A stretch of 6,793 bases of DNA from Azonexus sp. (lineage in GTDB: Bacteria > Pseudomonadota > Gammaproteobacteria > Burkholderiales > Rhodocyclaceae): the NCBI GenBank assembly GCA_023150195.1, contig JAKLLI010000105.1, forward strand, positions 1 through 6,793, read 5' to 3'. The first letter of the stretch is position 1; each line of letters starts with the position of its first letter. Shown here in pieces: positions 5,469 to 6,793 of the stretch. Both the position numbers and the translations under genes were made by a program. The notes beneath the pieces are model-generated. The model was not told where the DNA came from. It was given only the letters and a program-made list of their open reading frames with translations, and did no database searches.

Positions 5469-6793
5469 TGAGTCTAGGGCACCGCTTTCCGCCACTCTCG
5501 TGGTTACTCCTGCTGGTTACCATCGGCGTTGGATTGATTATCCAGATTCAGGCCAAGGACTTCTATCCCAGCATTCGTATCCAGGCAACCAACGAACTCA
5601 GCCTGCAATATCTGAACAAAACGCGAGAGGACCAAGGGGCATGCCAGACAGTGCTCGAGCGTGTCGAGCGACAGTTGTTGGCGCAGTGCCCAAGTTGCAA
5701 AATTGTTGAAAAATCCTGCTCAACTGCGCTTCCACCAAGCCAATTCGCATATTTCACCGACCAACCTCAAGCTTCTCCGGTGCTTTATCTGAATGAGGGT
5801 CTAGTGATTTTTGAATCCAATCAGGCGCAACTTGCCCAACAAAGCTGCGAGGAATCAGCCAAACAACTCAGTAACAAAAAGCTGGTATCGAACGCAAGTT
5901 GCCATGCAGCGGAGCAGCCTCGGCCTTTCTTTCGCCCTAAAGATACCCCTATTGATCTGACGCACTTGGGTTTCGCAATGCTTGCACTCTTGGTGGCGCA
6001 AGTGTTCAGCAAATTTGCTTGCTACCTCATCATTCGCTACGAACACCTGCACTCACATTTCTCCCACGATCACACGCAGGCAGGCCCGCAGAAATTCCAT
6101 GCGCTGCCAACACCAAGAATTGGCGGACTCCCCATTGTTGGTGGCATTTTCATTTCTGCCGCCCTGCTTCCCGCTCTCCCCAATCACTTTTCTGACCAAC
6201 TGTATCAACTCTTGCTACTGGCCGCCATGCCGGCATTTCTGGGGGGAATAACCGAGGACATCACCAAAAAAGTGGGCGTGAGCCAACGACTGCTCCTGAC
6301 CATTTTGTCTGGCGTGCTGGGCTGTTTTTTACTGGGTGCCACACTTACTCATTTAGGCATCCCCGGGGTTGATTACCTCTTCACTTGGGGACCTTTGGCA
6401 ATTGCTTTTACGGCATTCGCCGTTGGCGGGATTGCAAACTCAGTCAACATTATTGATGGCTATAACGGCTTGGCCTCTGGTTTTGCCATCATCGCAAGCC
6501 TTGCCATGGCCTTTGTTGCCGGGCAACACGGTGATGGCTTGCTGCTCTATGCCAACCTGGCCATGGCAGGCGCTCTACTCGGTTTCATTGGCTGGAACTG
6601 GCCCATGGGCAAGATTTTTCTTGGGGATGGGGGCGCCTACTTTACCGGCTTTTGGCTGGCGGAGATGACCATCCTGCTCGTTGTTCGCAACCCGAGCGTT
6701 TCGGTGTGGTTCCCCATGGCGATCATGATTCACCCCGTGTTTGAAACGCTGTTCACCATTTACCGCCGGAAATTTCTACATGAGAGTCACCCC
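5465..6793 (+). CDS. WecA/MraY-family polyprenyl-phosphate sugar-1-phosphate transferase with Cys-rich N-terminal extension (3' end cut)
   Basis: The frame is open for 443 codons from the ATG at 5465 to the right edge, with no stop, so the C-terminus is missing. GGGAA seven bases upstream supports this start; a second ATG follows at 5468. It should transfer a sugar phosphate from a UDP-sugar to undecaprenyl phosphate on the cytoplasmic side, starting repeat-unit synthesis. Family motifs: HALPTPRIGG (212-221) in the first cytoplasmic loop, GITEDITKK (261-269), NSVNIIDGYNGLASG (325-339), KIFLGDGG (383-390) and HPVFETLFTIYRR (423-435), spread over many hydrophobic segments. The sugar cannot be told from sequence. 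Ahead of the enzyme core are TM1 (about 11-27) and a soluble, probably periplasmic, region (28-165) with cysteines at 60, 75, 78, 85, 128 and 146, then TM2 (about 167-187). WecA and MraY themselves lack this region. I do not recognise it as a known domain. The gene overlaps the wzz-like stop by 4 bp. Confidence 0.88.
   Translation, partial: MMSLGHRFPPLSWLLLLVTIGVGLIIQIQAKDFYPSIRIQATNELSLQYLNKTREDQGACQTVLERVERQLLAQCPSCKIVEKSCSTALPPSQFAYFTDQPQASPVLYLNEGLVIFESNQAQLAQQSCEESAKQLSNKKLVSNASCHAAEQPRPFFRPKDTPIDLTHLGFAMLALLVAQVFSKFACYLIIRYEHLHSHFSHDHTQAGPQKFHALPTPRIGGLPIVGGIFISAALLPALPNHFSDQLYQLLLLAAMPAFLGGITEDITKKVGVSQRLLLTILSGVLGCFLLGATLTHLGIPGVDYLFTWGPLAIAFTAFAVGGIANSVNIIDGYNGLASGFAIIASLAMAFVAGQHGDGLLLYANLAMAGALLGFIGWNWPMGKIFLGDGGAYFTGFWLAEMTILLVVRNPSVSVWFPMAIMIHPVFETLFTIYRRKFLHESHP

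Noticed and set aside
5181..6052. Several minus-strand frames of 60-104 codons opposite the wzz- and wecA-like genes
   Set aside because: All are antisense to strongly supported coding sequence and show no domain, signal peptide or ribosome site.

Overview
The window is part of a cell-surface polysaccharide (exopolysaccharide or capsule) locus from a Gram-negative bacterium. Signal peptides, a probable lipoprotein, an outer-membrane YjbH-type protein and an SLBB exporter all imply an outer membrane. Moderately GC-rich codon use and the style of the WecA-like transferase suggest a betaproteobacterium, but this is an impression and no ribosomal or tRNA gene is present to confirm it.

Layout from left to right. 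Positions 2-418 (minus) hold the N-terminal part of a YjbH/GfcD/WbfB-type protein, cut by the window edge. Positions 443-3136 (minus) hold an 897-residue exporter with one polysaccharide-export domain and about six SLBB-type repeats, 24 bp upstream of the yjbH-like gene and probably co-transcribed with it. A 123-bp divergent intergenic region (3137-3259) carries a strong minus-strand -10 box and a two-tier inverted repeat. Positions 3260-3907 (plus) encode a YjbF/GfcB-type lipoprotein. A bidirectional terminator (3959-3988) separates it from a convergent small gene (4024-4311, minus) for a secreted Gly/Ala-rich YjbE/GfcA-like protein. A second divergent intergenic region (4312-4559) carries promoters for both flanking genes and several dyads. 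Positions 4560-5468 (plus) encode a Wzz-type chain-length or co-polymerase protein. It overlaps by 4 bp a WecA/MraY-type polyprenyl-phosphate sugar-phosphate transferase (5465-6793, plus, cut by the right edge) with an unusual cysteine-rich N-terminal extension.

How the parts probably fit together, by inference from the families: the WecA-like enzyme loads the first sugar phosphate on undecaprenyl phosphate, and the Wzz-like protein controls polymer length at the inner membrane. The SLBB protein carries polymer across the periplasm and outer membrane. The YjbE/F/H-type proteins act in secretion or surface assembly, as in the enteric yjbEFGH and gfcABCD (group 4 capsule) operons. Unlike those operons, the homologues here lie in three transcription units on both strands. 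No stand-alone GfcC/YjbG gene is visible; its role may be covered by the long multi-SLBB protein or by a gene outside the window.

No RNA gene, mobile element, CRISPR array or phage gene was recognised. The two most unusual items are the six-cysteine predicted periplasmic domain fused to the initiating transferase and the 39-bp two-tier dyad in the leader of the exporter gene.
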